Of a stretch of 64,000 nt of DNA, positions 1 to 12,075 are shown one piece after another. Position numbers and translations under genes: made by a program. The first letter of the stretch is position 1. Every line of letters begins with the position of its first letter. Below the pieces are notes generated by a model. That model was given only the letters and a program-made list of their open reading frames with translations, made no database searches and was not told the origin of the DNA. Source of the stretch: Roseicyclus salinarum (GTDB lineage Bacteria > Pseudomonadota > Alphaproteobacteria > Rhodobacterales > Rhodobacteraceae); NCBI RefSeq assembly GCF_029624655.1, contig NZ_JARRSA010000012.1, positions 50,261-114,260 on the forward strand, read 5' to 3'.

Positions 1-891
1 GCCTTCTCGCGCATCCGCAGCGGCCACTCGGCGCTGTTCGTCAATTCGGTGGACGTGGGCACCGGCAGCCGCAAGCCCGTTTCATGCGACGTGCAGATCG
101 CGCCGCTTGTGGACAAGCCCGACCATGTGCTGGTCCTTCTGGAAAACCGCGAGCTTGCCGGGCGGCTCGACCGGGCGATGTCGTCGAAATCCGCCGCGAA
201 GTCCGCGATCGGCATGGCCGAGATGCTGGCCCACGAGATCAAGAACCCGCTCGCGGGCATCACCGGCGCGGCACAGCTGATCTCGATGAGCGCCAGCGGC
301 GAGGAGCGCGAGCTGACCGACCTCATCGTCGAGGAGACGCGGCGCATCCTGAAGCTTCTGAGCCAGGTCGAGGAGTTCGGCAACGTCCGCCCGCCCGAGC
401 GGCGCGCGGTCAACATCCACGACGTGCTCGACCGGACGCGCAAGCTTGCCGCAGTGGGCTTCGCCGCGCACATGCGCATCGAGGACGACTACGACCCGTC
501 GCTGCCGCCGACATGGGCCGATCCCGACCAGCTGCAGCAGGTTTTCCTGAACCTTCTGAAGAACGCGGCCGAGGCGGGCCGGTCGGGCGGCACGATCCGG
601 ATCAGGACGTTCTACGAGCTGTCCCTGAAGGTGCGCCGCCGCGACGGGACGGGCGGCGCCGTCCCCCTGCAGGTCGAGGTCATCGACGACGGGCCGGGCA
701 TTCCCCCCGACATCGCCGCCGACATCTTCGAGCCCTTCGTCTCGGGCCGCGAGAACGGAACCGGCCTCGGCCTCGCGCTGATTTCCAAGATCATTTCCGA
801 CCATGACGGCTGGATCGCGGTGGATTCCGTTCCCGGCCGCACCGTCTTCCGCATCTCCCTTCCCATCGCGCCGCGCGAGGTCCCGCCATGA
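1..891 (+). CDS. ntrB: NtrB nitrogen sensor histidine kinase (5' truncated by window)
   Basis: The reading frame is open from base 1, so the N-terminal part (PAS sensor) lies outside the window. Visible are the phosphoacceptor H-box (AEMLAHEIKNPLAGI), the N-box (FLNLLKNAAEA), the G1 box (DDGPGIP) and the G2 box (GTGLGLALI), in the order of a HisKA-HATPase kinase. This arrangement and the ntrC gene starting 33 bases downstream identify it as NtrB, the soluble kinase/phosphatase that relays cellular nitrogen status (via PII in studied species) to NtrC. No membrane segment is present in the visible part. Confidence 0.93.
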   Translation, partial: AFSRIRSGHSALFVNSVDVGTGSRKPVSCDVQIAPLVDKPDHVLVLLENRELAGRLDRAMSSKSAAKSAIGMAEMLAHEIKNPLAGITGAAQLISMSASGEERELTDLIVEETRRILKLLSQVEEFGNVRPPERRAVNIHDVLDRTRKLAAVGFAAHMRIEDDYDPSLPPTWADPDQLQQVFLNLLKNAAEAGRSGGTIRIRTFYELSLKVRRRDGTGGAVPLQVEVIDDGPGIPPDIAADIFEPFVSGRENGTGLGLALISKIISDHDGWIAVDSVPGRTVFRISLPIAPREVPP

Positions 892-924
892 GCGCGCGCG
901 CCCTGAAAACCGGAGCATACTGAC

Positions 925-2301
925 ATGGACGGCACCGTTCTCGTCGCCGACGACGACCGCACCATCCGCACGGTCCTGACGCAGGCGCTGACGCGCGCGG
1001 GCTGCAAGGTCCACGCCACCTCCAGCCTGATGACGCTGATGCGGTGGGTGGACGAGGGCAAGGGCGACCTGGTGATCTCGGACGTGATCATGCCCGACGG
1101 CAACGGCCTCGACACGCTGCCCCAGATCAGCGAACGCCGCCCGGGCCTGCCGGTCATCATCATCTCGGCGCAGAACACGATCATGACGGCGATCCAGGCC
1201 ACCGAGGCGGATGCCTACGACTACCTGCCCAAGCCGTTCGACCTGCCCGACCTGATGAAGCGCGCGGCCCGCGCGCTCGACCAGAAGCGCCGCGCGCCCT
1301 CCGCCTCGAAACCGCCCGCCGAGGCCGTCCCCTCCGCGCAGGAGGACCTGCCGCTGGTGGGGCGCACGGCCTCGATGCAGGCGCTCTATCGGCTGGTGGC
1401 GCGGGTGATGAACACCGATCTGCCCGTCCTCGTCACCGGCGAAAGCGGCACCGGCAAAAGCCTGATCGCGCGCGCCATTCACGACTTCTCGGACCGCCGC
1501 ACGCTGCCCTTCGTGGTGGCCTCGCCAGGCGATCTCGAAGGCATGGACGGGCCCTCGGCGGTCCTTGCGCGGGCGCGGGGCGGTTCGATCCTGTTCGACG
1601 AGGTGGGCGATCTGGGCGAGGCGGCGCAGGGCAAGATCGTGCGGATGCTCGACGCGCTCGGCGACAGCGCGCCGCGCGTCATGGCCACCTCCCAGCGCGA
1701 CCTGATGGAGCGGATGGAGGCGGGCGATTTCCGGCAGGACCTGTTCTACCGCCTCGGCGGCGTCTCCATCGCGGTGCCCTCGCTGCGTGAGCGGGTGGAC
1801 GACATCCCGCTTCTCGCAAGCCATTTCCTCGCGCGGGCCGAGCGTGACGGCGCGCCGGTGCGCCGTTTCTCCTCCGAGGCGATGGAGCTGATTCGGGCCT
1901 ACTCGTGGCCCGGCAACGTGCGCCAGCTGGAGAACACGATCCGCCGGCTCACCGTCACCAGCCCCGCCGAAGAGATCGCCCGCTCCGAGATCGAGGCGGT
2001 TCTGGGCTCGCAGCCCGCGATCGAGCCGCTGATGGGCGGCGGTCAGGGCGACAAGCTGGCGGCGTCGGTCGGCAAGCACCTGCGGCGCTACTTCGACCTG
2101 CATGGCGGGGTGCTTCCGCCGCCGGGTCTTTATACCCGGATCCTGCGCGAGGTTGAGACGCCGCTGATCGAGATCGCCCTCGAGGCGACCGGCGGCAATC
2201 AGGCCAAATGTGCGGAATTGCTGGGGATCAACCGCAATACCTTGAGAAAGAAGATCACCGACCTCGATATCCGCGTGACTCGGCGGCGCAAATTGATGTA
2301 A
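925..2301 (+). CDS. ntrC: NtrC nitrogen response regulator, lacking GAFTGA loop
   Basis: 458-residue response regulator. The receiver domain has acidic residues DDD at 9-11, phosphoacceptor Asp53 (VISDVIMP) and Lys103. The central AAA+ domain has Walker A GESGTGKS (172-179) and Walker B ILFDEVGD (222-229). The C-terminus is a Fis-type helix-turn-helix ([20 protein letters not shown], about 425-444). Between Walker A and B the stretch that should carry the sigma-54 contact loop GAFTGA is shortened and the motif is absent. Rhodobacter capsulatus NtrC has the same loss and activates sigma-70 polymerase, so the same mode is inferred here. It forms an operon with ntrB. Confidence 0.94.
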   Translation: MDGTVLVADDDRTIRTVLTQALTRAGCKVHATSSLMTLMRWVDEGKGDLVISDVIMPDGNGLDTLPQISERRPGLPVIIISAQNTIMTAIQATEADAYDYLPKPFDLPDLMKRAARALDQKRRAPSASKPPAEAVPSAQEDLPLVGRTASMQALYRLVARVMNTDLPVLVTGESGTGKSLIARAIHDFSDRRTLPFVVASPGDLEGMDGPSAVLARARGGSILFDEVGDLGEAAQGKIVRMLDALGDSAPRVMATSQRDLMERMEAGDFRQDLFYRLGGVSIAVPSLRERVDDIPLLASHFLARAERDGAPVRRFSSEAMELIRAYSWPGNVRQLENTIRRLTVTSPAEEIARSEIEAVLGSQPAIEPLMGGGQGDKLAASVGKHLRRYFDLHGGVLPPPGLYTRILREVETPLIEIALEATGGNQAKCAELLGINRNTLRKKITDLDIRVTRRRKLM

Positions 2302-2387
2302 AAGCGCAACAGGCGCGTGGCACAATAAGCACGGCCTGAACAGCTCGGGCAGGGCGCCTGACGTCCGTGAGGGAGCAGTGGTGTAAC

Positions 2388-4655
<2,268 letters not shown>

Positions 4656-6053
4656 ATGACCGACATTCTGGTGGTGGACGACGAGCGCGATATCCGCGAG
4701 CTGATCTGCGACATCCTCGAGGACGAGGGCTTCACGACACGGCGCGCGGGCACCTCGGACGAATGCATGTCCGAGCTGAACAAGGCCGCGCCGGGGCTCA
4801 TGGTGCTCGACATCTGGCTCAAGGACAGCAGCATGGACGGGATCGACATCCTGAAACATGTGCGCCAGGACAATCCCGACGTGCCGGTCGTCATCATCTC
4901 GGGACACGGCAACATCGAGATCGCCGTCGCCGCGATCAAGCAGGGCGCCTACGACTTCATCGAGAAGCCGTTCAACATCGACCAGCTTCTCGTCGTGATC
5001 CGCCGCGCGATGGAGACCTCGCGCCTGCGCCGCGAGAACTCCCAGCTGCGCCGGCAGGAGGTCCGCGCGACCGACCTCGTGGGAAGCTCGCCCGCCCTGA
5101 AGATGCTGAAGTCGCAGCTTGAGAAGGTCACGAAGTCGAACGGACGTGTGATGCTGAAGGGCGGCCCCGGCTCGGGCAAGGAGGTGGCCGCGCGCTGGAT
5201 CCACGCCAATTCCAACCGCGCGGGCGCGCCCTTCGTCACCGTGTCCTCCGCCGCGATCCAGCCCGACCACATGGAGGAGGTTCTGTTCGGCCGCGAAAGT
5301 CCCGAGCGCGGGGTGGAGCAGGGGTTGCTGGAACAGGCCCATGGCGGCGTGATCTACTTCGACGAGGTGGCGGACATGCCGCCGGGCACCCAGTCGAAGA
5401 TCCTGCGCGTCCTCGTCGACCAGTCCTTCACCCGCGTGGGCGGCACCGCGAAGGTGCGCGTCGATCTCAGGGTGATCTCGTCGACGACGCGCGACCTGAC
5501 CGCCGAGATCGCCGCGGGCCGCTTCCGCGAGGAGCTCTTTCACCGGCTGAACGTCGTGCCGATCGAGGTGCCGAAGCTGGAGGACCGGCGCGAGGACATC
5601 CCCGAACTGGCCCGCTTCTTCATCGAGACGTTCAACCGCGAGCAGGGCCTTGCGCTGCGCGAGCTGGGCGAGGACGCGGTCGCGATGCTTCAGACGATGA
5701 GCTGGCCGGGCAACGTGCGCCAGCTGCGCAACGTGGTGGAGCGCGTCCTGATCCTTGGCGAGGGCACCGGCCCGATCGAGGCGCGCGACCTGCCTGCCTC
5801 CTCCGAGCAGACGTCGGGCGAGGGAGACGAGATGTCGCTGTCCGCCTCGCTCACCACGCTGCCGCTGCGCGAGGCGCGCGAGCTGTTCGAGCGGCACTAC
5901 CTCATGGCGCAGATCAACCGCTTCGGCGGCAACATCAGCCGCACGGCGAATTTCGTCGGCATGGAGCGCTCGGCGCTGCACCGCAAGCTCAAGTCGCTGG
6001 GCGTGGTGACGTCGAACAAGGCCGGCGCACGGATGGCGCAGGTCGAGGAGTGA
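4656..6053 (+). CDS. ntrX: NtrX response regulator
   Basis: 465 residues: receiver with Asp52 (MVLDIWLKD) and Lys104, AAA+ domain with Walker A GGPGSGKE (169-176) and Walker B VIYFDEVA (232-239), and a C-terminal Fis-type helix-turn-helix (GGNISRTANFVGMERSALHR). As in the NtrC of this window, GAFTGA is missing: after VLFGRESPERG the sequence goes straight to LEQAHGG. It is therefore unlikely to act as a classical sigma-54 activator. The gene begins immediately after the ntrY stop, completing the ntrBC-ntrYX cluster. Confidence 0.93.
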   Translation: MTDILVVDDERDIRELICDILEDEGFTTRRAGTSDECMSELNKAAPGLMVLDIWLKDSSMDGIDILKHVRQDNPDVPVVIISGHGNIEIAVAAIKQGAYDFIEKPFNIDQLLVVIRRAMETSRLRRENSQLRRQEVRATDLVGSSPALKMLKSQLEKVTKSNGRVMLKGGPGSGKEVAARWIHANSNRAGAPFVTVSSAAIQPDHMEEVLFGRESPERGVEQGLLEQAHGGVIYFDEVADMPPGTQSKILRVLVDQSFTRVGGTAKVRVDLRVISSTTRDLTAEIAAGRFREELFHRLNVVPIEVPKLEDRREDIPELARFFIETFNREQGLALRELGEDAVAMLQTMSWPGNVRQLRNVVERVLILGEGTGPIEARDLPASSEQTSGEGDEMSLSASLTTLPLREARELFERHYLMAQINRFGGNISRTANFVGMERSALHRKLKSLGVVTSNKAGARMAQVEE

Positions 6054-6156
6054 CGCCGGGGCGCCGCGCGCCGCGCCGCCGGGGCCGCAGATTGACGCCC
6101 GCGCCCTGCTCTGCCATGGCTTTCAGTCCAGAGACACCGGTCCGGGCGTTGGGCAC

Positions 6157-7533
6157 ATGAAGGTCATCATCTGCGGCGCGGGCCAGGTCGGCTGGCAGAT
6201 CGCGCGGCATCTTTCGGGCGAAAACAACGACGTCACCGTGGTGGACAACAACCCCGCCCTGGTGCGCCGCGCCACCGACACGCTCGACGTGCGCGGCCTG
6301 ACGGGCTTCGCGAGCCATCCCGACGTGCTCGACACGGCCGGGGCGCGGGACGCCGACATGATCATCGCGGCGACCTTCTCGGACGAGGTGAACATGGTGA
6401 CCTGCCAGGTCGCCCACTCGGTCTTTTCCGTGCCGCGCAAGATCGCGCGCCTGCGCAGCCAGTCCTACCTCGACGCGATCTATTCAGACCTCTACCGCCG
6501 CGACCACCTGCCCATCGATGTCGTGATCTCGCCCGAAAAGGAGGTGGCCGAGGCCGCGCTGCGCCGCATCGGCTCGCCCTCGACCTTCGACACGGAGACA
6601 TTCCTGTCGGGAGACGCGCAGATGCTCGGCATCGCGCTGACCGCCGATTGTCCGGTGCTGAACACGCCGCTGAGGCAATTGTCCGAGCTGTTCTCGACGT
6701 TGCGCGCCATCGTCGCGGGCGTGCGGCGCGACGGGACGCTCTTCGTGCCGGAGCCGGGCGACCAGCTGTTCGAAGGGGACCAGATCTACGTCTTCACCCA
6801 TATTCAGGACGCCGAGCGGACGCTGGAGATCTTCGGCAAGACGGCGAAGGCGCCCGAGCGCGTCATCGTGGTCGGCGGCGGCAACGTGGGCCTGAGCGTC
6901 GCCCGCACGCTGGAGCGGCGTCAGCAGCGCATCCGCACGCGGGTAATCGAGGCCAGCCGAACCCGCGCCGAGACGGCGGCCGACGCGCTGGAGCGGACCA
7001 TCGTGCTGCATGGCGACGGCCTCGACATGGAGCTTCTGAAGGAGGCGGGTGTGGAGCGGACGGACGCCGTCCTGTGCGTCACCGACGACGACAAGACCAA
7101 CCTCCTCGCCTCGGTGCGCGCCAAGTCGGCGGGCGCGCGCATGGCGATCGCGCTGGTGAACGACCCGACCCTCGTGCCGTTGATGGAGCCCCTGTCGATC
7201 GACGCCTACATCAACCCGCGCGCCACCACCGTCAGCTCGATCCTGCGCCACATCCGCCACGGGCGCGTGCGCGGCGTCTACTCCATCGGCGATGCCGAGG
7301 CCGAGGTGATCGAGGCGCAGGTCCTGTCGACCTCGTCGCTGGCGGGACGGGCGGTGCGCGACATCGATTTCCCCGAGGGCGCGCTTCTGGGCGCGGTGCA
7401 GAAGGGCGGCAAGGTGATCCGGCCTTCGGGATCCACCCGGATCGAGGAGGGCGACTCGATCGTCATCTTCGCGCTGGCCTCCGACGTGCCTGCGGTGGAG
7501 ACCCTGCTCCAGGTCTCGATCGACTTCTTCTGA
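6157..7533 (+). CDS. trkA: TrkA potassium uptake NAD-binding regulatory subunit
   Basis: 458 residues with two repeated Rossmann/RCK modules. The first glycine-rich motif is VIICGAGQVGWQIARHL at the N-terminus; the second, VIVVGGGNVGLSVARTL, is near residue 230. Each is followed by a TrkA-C type domain. TrkA is the cytosolic nucleotide-gated regulator of the Trk potassium channel, and the trkH channel gene starts 3 bases downstream. The position behind ntrYX and before hfq is common in alphaproteobacteria. Confidence 0.95.
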   Translation: MKVIICGAGQVGWQIARHLSGENNDVTVVDNNPALVRRATDTLDVRGLTGFASHPDVLDTAGARDADMIIAATFSDEVNMVTCQVAHSVFSVPRKIARLRSQSYLDAIYSDLYRRDHLPIDVVISPEKEVAEAALRRIGSPSTFDTETFLSGDAQMLGIALTADCPVLNTPLRQLSELFSTLRAIVAGVRRDGTLFVPEPGDQLFEGDQIYVFTHIQDAERTLEIFGKTAKAPERVIVVGGGNVGLSVARTLERRQQRIRTRVIEASRTRAETAADALERTIVLHGDGLDMELLKEAGVERTDAVLCVTDDDKTNLLASVRAKSAGARMAIALVNDPTLVPLMEPLSIDAYINPRATTVSSILRHIRHGRVRGVYSIGDAEAEVIEAQVLSTSSLAGRAVRDIDFPEGALLGAVQKGGKVIRPSGSTRIEEGDSIVIFALASDVPAVETLLQVSIDFF

Positions 7534-7536
7534 GCG

Positions 7537-9054
7537 ATGCTGGCCTGGTTCCGCAATCTGCCGCTTTTCGTCGCCCTGCTCTGGATCTCCGCGGGTGCGA
7601 TGCTCCTGCCAGCGGCGATGGCGGTGGCGAGCGAGGATTTCGCGACCGGCCGCAGCTTCTTCTACGCGAGCCTCCTGACGATGGTGGGCGCGACGCTGAT
7701 CGGGATCGCCGTCCAGCGCAGCGGCAGGACCCCGAACGAGCGGCGCCAGCTCGTGACGCTTGTTCTGTCCTATCTCGTCCTGCCGCTGGTGCTGGCCGTT
7801 CCGATGGACGATGCCGTGCGCAACACGCGGTTCATCAACGTCTATCTCGACATGGTCTCGGCCTTGACCACCACGGGCGCGGTCGTCTTCGACCCCGCGC
7901 GCCTGCCCCCGGCGGTGCACCTGTGGCGCGCGACGGTCGGCTGGCTGGGCGGGCTTCTGATCTGGGTGTCGGCGATGGCCGTCCTCGCGCCGCTCAGCCT
8001 CGGCGGCTACGAGGTGACGTCCGAGGCGCGCATCGAGGGGCGCCTCCAGTCCGGCCTGATGCCGGCAGGCGCCTCGGGGGCCTCGGAGCGGCTTGCGCGC
8101 AGCGCGGCGCAGCTGACGCCCGTTTACCTCGTGCTGACGCTGGCGCTGGCCTTGCTTCTGTCGGCGGCGGACGAGGCGCCGCTGGTCGCGCTGATCCATG
8201 CCATGTCGACGATGGCGACCTCGGGGATCACGCCGGTCGAAGGTCTGGCGGGGCGGCCCGCGGGCGTCATGGGCGAGGCGATGATCTTCCTGTTCCTCGT
8301 CTTCGCCCTGTCACGGCGCACCTTCTCGCAGGGGTTCGACCGGACATGGCCCGAACGCGTCGCGCGCGACCGCGAGGTGCGGCTTGCGGCCTTCGCGGTG
8401 ATCTGCCTGCCCACGCTTCTGTTCGCGCGGCACTGGCTGGGCGCGCTGGAGGTCGACACGATCTCGAACCTGCAAGGCGCGCTCGCTGCGCTCTGGGGCG
8501 GGGCGTTCACGGTTCTGTCCTTCCTCACGACCACGGGCTTCGTGTCCGAAAGCTGGGCGGACGCGCGGCAATGGTCTGGCCTGCCGACGCCGGGTCTTCT
8601 GCTGGTCGGTCTGGTGCTGATGGGGGGCGGCGTGGCGACCACGGCGGGGGGCATCAAGCTTCTGCGGGTCTACGCGCTCTACAAGCATGGCACCCGCGAG
8701 ATGGGCAAGCTGGTCCATCCCCACTCGGTCGCGGGCGCGGGCGTCCTTGGCCGGCGCATCCGGCGCGAGGGGGCCTACATCGCCTGGATCTTCTTCATGC
8801 TCTTCGTCATTTCGCTGGCCGCCATCATGCTGGCGCTCGCGGCGACCGGGCTTGCCTTCGAGGAGGCACTGATCCTGACGATCGCCTCGCTGACCACGAC
8901 CGGGCCCCTTGCCGCGATGGCGGGCGAAGTCCCCGTGCAATACGCCATGCTGGGCGACGCCGCCAAGCTCATCGTGGCGATGGCGATGATCCTGGGACGG
9001 ATCGAGACGCTGGTGCTGATCGCGCTGTTCAACCCCGCGTTCTGGCGGTCCTGA
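7537..9054 (+). CDS. trkH: TrkH-family potassium transporter channel subunit
   Basis: 505-residue multi-spanning membrane protein with four pore-loop selectivity filters in order: [27 protein letters not shown] and SLTTTGPLA. This is the hallmark of the TrkH/KtrB superfamily, built from four membrane-pore-membrane repeats. It forms the inner-membrane potassium pore gated by TrkA. It follows trkA with a 3-base gap, so the two are co-transcribed. Confidence 0.94.
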   Translation: MLAWFRNLPLFVALLWISAGAMLLPAAMAVASEDFATGRSFFYASLLTMVGATLIGIAVQRSGRTPNERRQLVTLVLSYLVLPLVLAVPMDDAVRNTRFINVYLDMVSALTTTGAVVFDPARLPPAVHLWRATVGWLGGLLIWVSAMAVLAPLSLGGYEVTSEARIEGRLQSGLMPAGASGASERLARSAAQLTPVYLVLTLALALLLSAADEAPLVALIHAMSTMATSGITPVEGLAGRPAGVMGEAMIFLFLVFALSRRTFSQGFDRTWPERVARDREVRLAAFAVICLPTLLFARHWLGALEVDTISNLQGALAALWGGAFTVLSFLTTTGFVSESWADARQWSGLPTPGLLLVGLVLMGGGVATTAGGIKLLRVYALYKHGTREMGKLVHPHSVAGAGVLGRRIRREGAYIAWIFFMLFVISLAAIMLALAATGLAFEEALILTIASLTTTGPLAAMAGEVPVQYAMLGDAAKLIVAMAMILGRIETLVLIALFNPAFWRS

Positions 9055-9175
9055 ACGCAAATGCGCCCGCAAGTGTCGGTTTCCGGGGTGGAAATCCGGT
9101 TTTTTTCACACCATAATATCCGTTGGAGGAGTCCGCCGGGTCAACGGCGGCAAACCGAAAAAGGCGCGAAAAAAA

Positions 9176-9409
9176 ATGGCCGAGAACAAACAGAACCTTC
9201 AGGACGCATTTCTCAACCACGTCCGCAAGACCAAGGTGCCGGTGACGATCTTTCTCATCAACGGCGTGAAACTTCAGGGCGTGATCACCTGGTTCGACAA
9301 CTTCTGCGTCCTTCTGCGCCGCGACGGCCAGAGCCAGCTGGTCTACAAACATGCCATTTCCACCGTCATGCCCGCGCAGCCGATCAACCTTTACGACGGG
9401 GAAGATTGA
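9176..9409 (+). CDS. hfq: RNA chaperone Hfq
   Basis: 77-residue Sm-like protein. The Sm1 region ([20 protein letters not shown]) and the Sm2 region ([14 protein letters not shown], with the YKHAIST core) are intact; the acidic C-terminal tail is very short, as usual in alphaproteobacteria. Hfq hexamers promote sRNA-mRNA pairing. The leader is A-rich up to the ATG (AAAAAAATG) and lacks a strong Shine-Dalgarno sequence. A TAATAT at 9114-9119 could be a -10 element, but no convincing -35 is seen. hfq precedes hflX, a conserved pairing. Confidence 0.97.
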   Translation: MAENKQNLQDAFLNHVRKTKVPVTIFLINGVKLQGVITWFDNFCVLLRRDGQSQLVYKHAISTVMPAQPINLYDGED

Positions 9410-9469
9410 GCCCACCGGGCCCGGAGACCTTCCATAGAACACGACAGCCACGGGACCGAGCGCGCGAGG

Positions 9470-10720
9470 ATGCGCACGCTCGTCCTGCACCCTGACATCC
9501 AGAACGACCGGGACCGCCGCGAGGCCGGGCCGGCGCTGGAAGAGGCCGTGGCGCTTGCCGCGGCGCTTCCCGACATCGACGTCGTGGGAGGCGCGATCGT
9601 GCGCCTGCCCAAGGCGCAGCCCGGAATGCTGTTCGGCTCGGGCAAGATCGACGAGCTGAAGGAGCGGATCGAGGCCGAGGAGGTCGGCCTCGTGTTGATC
9701 GACGGCTCGGTCACGCCCGTCCAGCAGCGCAACCTCGAGAAGGCCTGGGGCTGCAAGGTGCTGGACCGTACCGGTCTGATCCTCGAGATCTTCGCCGATC
9801 GCGCGCGCACGCGGGAGGGCGTGCTGCAGGTCGAGCTGGCCGCGCTGAGTTACCAGCGCACGCGGCTTGTGCGGGCATGGACCCACCTCGAGCGGCAGCG
9901 CGGCGGACTGGGCTTCGTGGGCGGACCCGGCGAGACGCAGATCGAGGCCGACCGGCGCGCCATCGACGAAGCGATCACCCGCCTGCGCCGACAGCTCGCC
10001 AAGGTGGTGCGGACCCGCTCGCTGCACCGGGCGGCGCGCAAGAAGGTGCCGTTCCCAATCGTCGCGCTGGTGGGCTACACCAACGCGGGCAAGTCCACGC
10101 TGTTCAACCGGCTGACGGGCGCGGACGTGATGGCCAAGGACATGCTTTTCGCCACGCTCGATCCCACGATGCGGGGCGTCACGCTGCCCGACGGCACGAA
10201 GGTGATCCTGTCCGACACGGTGGGCTTCATCTCGGACCTTCCAACGCAACTGGTCGCGGCCTTCCGCGCCACGCTGGAAGAGGTGCTGGACGCCGACCTG
10301 ATCCTTCACGTCCGTGACATCTCGCATGCGCAGACGACAGAACAGGCCGAGGACGTCGCCGCGATCCTTGAGGATCTCGGCGTGACCGAGACGACGCCCC
10401 TGATCGAGGTGTGGAACAAGACCGATCTCCTGAAGGGCCCCGATCGCGAGACGCGCCAGACCGAGGCGGCACGCCGCGACGGCGTCTTCGCGATCTCTGC
10501 TCTGACAGGAGAGGGGTTGGGGCCGCTTCTGGCCGCGGTGGCCGAGGGCACGTCCGAGCCGCGCAACCGCGCCGAGGTCCGGCTTCCCCACGAAGAGGGG
10601 CGCCGCCGCGCCTGGCTCTACGAGCAGGGCGTCGTCGAGGGCGAGCGCCAGGAGGAGGACGGCATCGTGGTGGCGGTGAACTGGACGGATCGCCAGGCGC
10701 AGGCGTTCAAGGCGCTCTGA
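9470..10720 (+). CDS. hflX: GTPase HflX
   Basis: 416 residues: an N-terminal HflX domain (GKIDELKERIEAEEVGLVLI), a coiled region, then a TRAFAC GTPase domain with G1 VALVGYTNAGKSTLFN, G3 DTVGF and G4 NKTD. HflX binds 50S subunits and rescues or splits stalled ribosomes in studied species. Start: ATG 9470 has only an adjacent GAGG. The frame stays open upstream to the hfq stop, and a GGAGA lies 8 bases before an in-frame ATA at 9434, so the true N-terminus may be about 12 residues longer. Confidence 0.95.
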   Translation: MRTLVLHPDIQNDRDRREAGPALEEAVALAAALPDIDVVGGAIVRLPKAQPGMLFGSGKIDELKERIEAEEVGLVLIDGSVTPVQQRNLEKAWGCKVLDRTGLILEIFADRARTREGVLQVELAALSYQRTRLVRAWTHLERQRGGLGFVGGPGETQIEADRRAIDEAITRLRRQLAKVVRTRSLHRAARKKVPFPIVALVGYTNAGKSTLFNRLTGADVMAKDMLFATLDPTMRGVTLPDGTKVILSDTVGFISDLPTQLVAAFRATLEEVLDADLILHVRDISHAQTTEQAEDVAAILEDLGVTETTPLIEVWNKTDLLKGPDRETRQTEAARRDGVFAISALTGEGLGPLLAAVAEGTSEPRNRAEVRLPHEEGRRRAWLYEQGVVEGERQEEDGIVVAVNWTDRQAQAFKAL

Positions 10721-10728
10721 GACGCGAA

Positions 10729-10752
10729 AAGGCCCCGCGACGGCGGGGCCTT
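10729..10752. terminator. Bidirectional intrinsic terminator between hflX and the FadL-like gene
   Basis: A perfect 10-bp stem AAGGCCCCGC/GCGGGGCCTT with loop GACG lies 8 bases after the hflX stop. On the plus strand it is followed by CTGCG without a T-run; on the minus strand by TTTTCGC. It sits between convergent genes, so it probably serves both, more efficiently for the minus-strand transcript. Confidence 0.8.
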
Positions 10753-10775
10753 CTGCGTGTTCCAGAGTCTGCGGA

Positions 10776-11918
10776 TCAGAAGCGGAAGCCGATCCGAAGG
10801 CCCACGCCGATGACCTCGTTGTCGTCGAAGTCGACCGGGGCGGCAGCGATGACCGTCTGGTCTCCGGGGATCCCGTAGGTGATCCCGCCCGAGAGCGTGA
10901 CGGCGTCCATTTCGTACTGCGCCGCGACCGCGATGGAATTGAGGCCGGTGGTCGGCGACAGCGACGAATCCGACGGCACCGTTCCGCGCGTGCGGTGCGT
11001 GTAGGAGACCGAGCCCGACCAGTTCTCGTTGAGCCGGCGGCCCAGGCCGACCTGGTAGGTCGTCGTGTCGGACGTGAAGTTCACGTAGTTCCCGACATCG
11101 GTCGAAAGGTTGAACCCGTCCCAGTACTCGTAGTGGATCGAGCCGAAGACGAGCGTATCGGCCGCGATGCCGCTCTGGAATTCGAGCGTCCAGCTTTCAG
11201 GGAACTCCACCGAGAAGTCGGCGGTGCCCTCGGGACCGGTCGCAACACCGAAGAAAGTCGAGACGGGCGTCTCGGAGGCGTCGTCGAAATCGACTTCAAG
11301 CGCCGAATGGTAGGTCAGCGAGACTCGCAGCGCGATTTCCGGCCGTTCGTAGGCCGCGCCAAGAAGGTAGCCGTAACCGATCTCGCTCGTCCCTGCGAGA
11401 CGGTGGAATTCGGTCGGGTCCGCGGTGACGTTCGTGTAGATGTCGCCCTCGACGTCCATTGCCCGGAGGCCGCCGTGGACGCTGAAGCCGTTGCCGAACT
11501 CGTAGCGGCCCATGAGGGTCAACTGCCGCGTGTCGACGGTGGCGTAGCCCCCGAAGAAGGGCCCGCCGGAGGGGATGAAGAACGGAGGCACGCCGATGGG
11601 CGTGCCGCCCGCGCCGAAGCCCGGATAGCTGACGTCCGCGCCGAAGGGCGTGTCGTAGCTCAGCGCGACCGAGACCTGGTCGCTGTAGCGGTGCAGGATG
11701 CCGAAGCCGGGCTGTGCGTAGCTGGCGAGCGGGTCGGGAACGACGCCGTTCGATCCGGCCTTGGGGTTGATCGAACCGAAGGACAGTTCACCGTAGGTTC
11801 CTGTCGGACCGACATCCTCGAACAGGAGGCGCACCGTCGGATCGGCGCGCGAGATGTCTGCCTGGGCGATCGCCGTCGTGGCGAGCAGGACCGCCGACGC
11901 GCTTGCTAGTTTCTTCAT
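10776..11918 (-). CDS. FadL/OMPP1-type outer-membrane transport protein
   Basis: 380 residues with a signal peptide (MKKLASASAVLLATTAIAQA) and a beta-rich mature part with alternating aromatic and polar residues ending in a C-terminal Phe (VGLRIGFRF), as expected of an outer-membrane barrel. The pattern fits the FadL/TodX family of hydrophobic-compound channels. Start: ATG 11918 has GGGGAGG 6 bases upstream and directly opens the signal peptide; an in-frame ATG at 11936 lies before that ribosome site and is rejected. Substrate is not deducible; fatty acids are the usual family substrate. Confidence 0.8.
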   Translation of the reverse strand: MKKLASASAVLLATTAIAQADISRADPTVRLLFEDVGPTGTYGELSFGSINPKAGSNGVVPDPLASYAQPGFGILHRYSDQVSVALSYDTPFGADVSYPGFGAGGTPIGVPPFFIPSGGPFFGGYATVDTRQLTLMGRYEFGNGFSVHGGLRAMDVEGDIYTNVTADPTEFHRLAGTSEIGYGYLLGAAYERPEIALRVSLTYHSALEVDFDDASETPVSTFFGVATGPEGTADFSVEFPESWTLEFQSGIAADTLVFGSIHYEYWDGFNLSTDVGNYVNFTSDTTTYQVGLGRRLNENWSGSVSYTHRTRGTVPSDSSLSPTTGLNSIAVAAQYEMDAVTLSGGITYGIPGDQTVIAAAPVDFDDNEVIGVGLRIGFRF

Positions 11919-12075
11919 GGAATTCCTCCCCGACATGCCTCGTCATGTTTGAAACGATCCTATTCCGAAAAGCGTGGGACCGGTCAATTCTGCCGCAGGG
12001 TCAGGTTGCAGCGATGGCGTTGCATGACCCGCACACTGTGTCGCTTTTGCTACAAACCCCCTTGGTGACGCTGCG

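Noticed and set aside
9080..9108. Terminator between trkH and hfq (CCGG-N9-CCGG with T7)
   Set aside because: The stem is only four base pairs and the alternative TTTCC/GGAAA is equally weak; not counted as a terminator.
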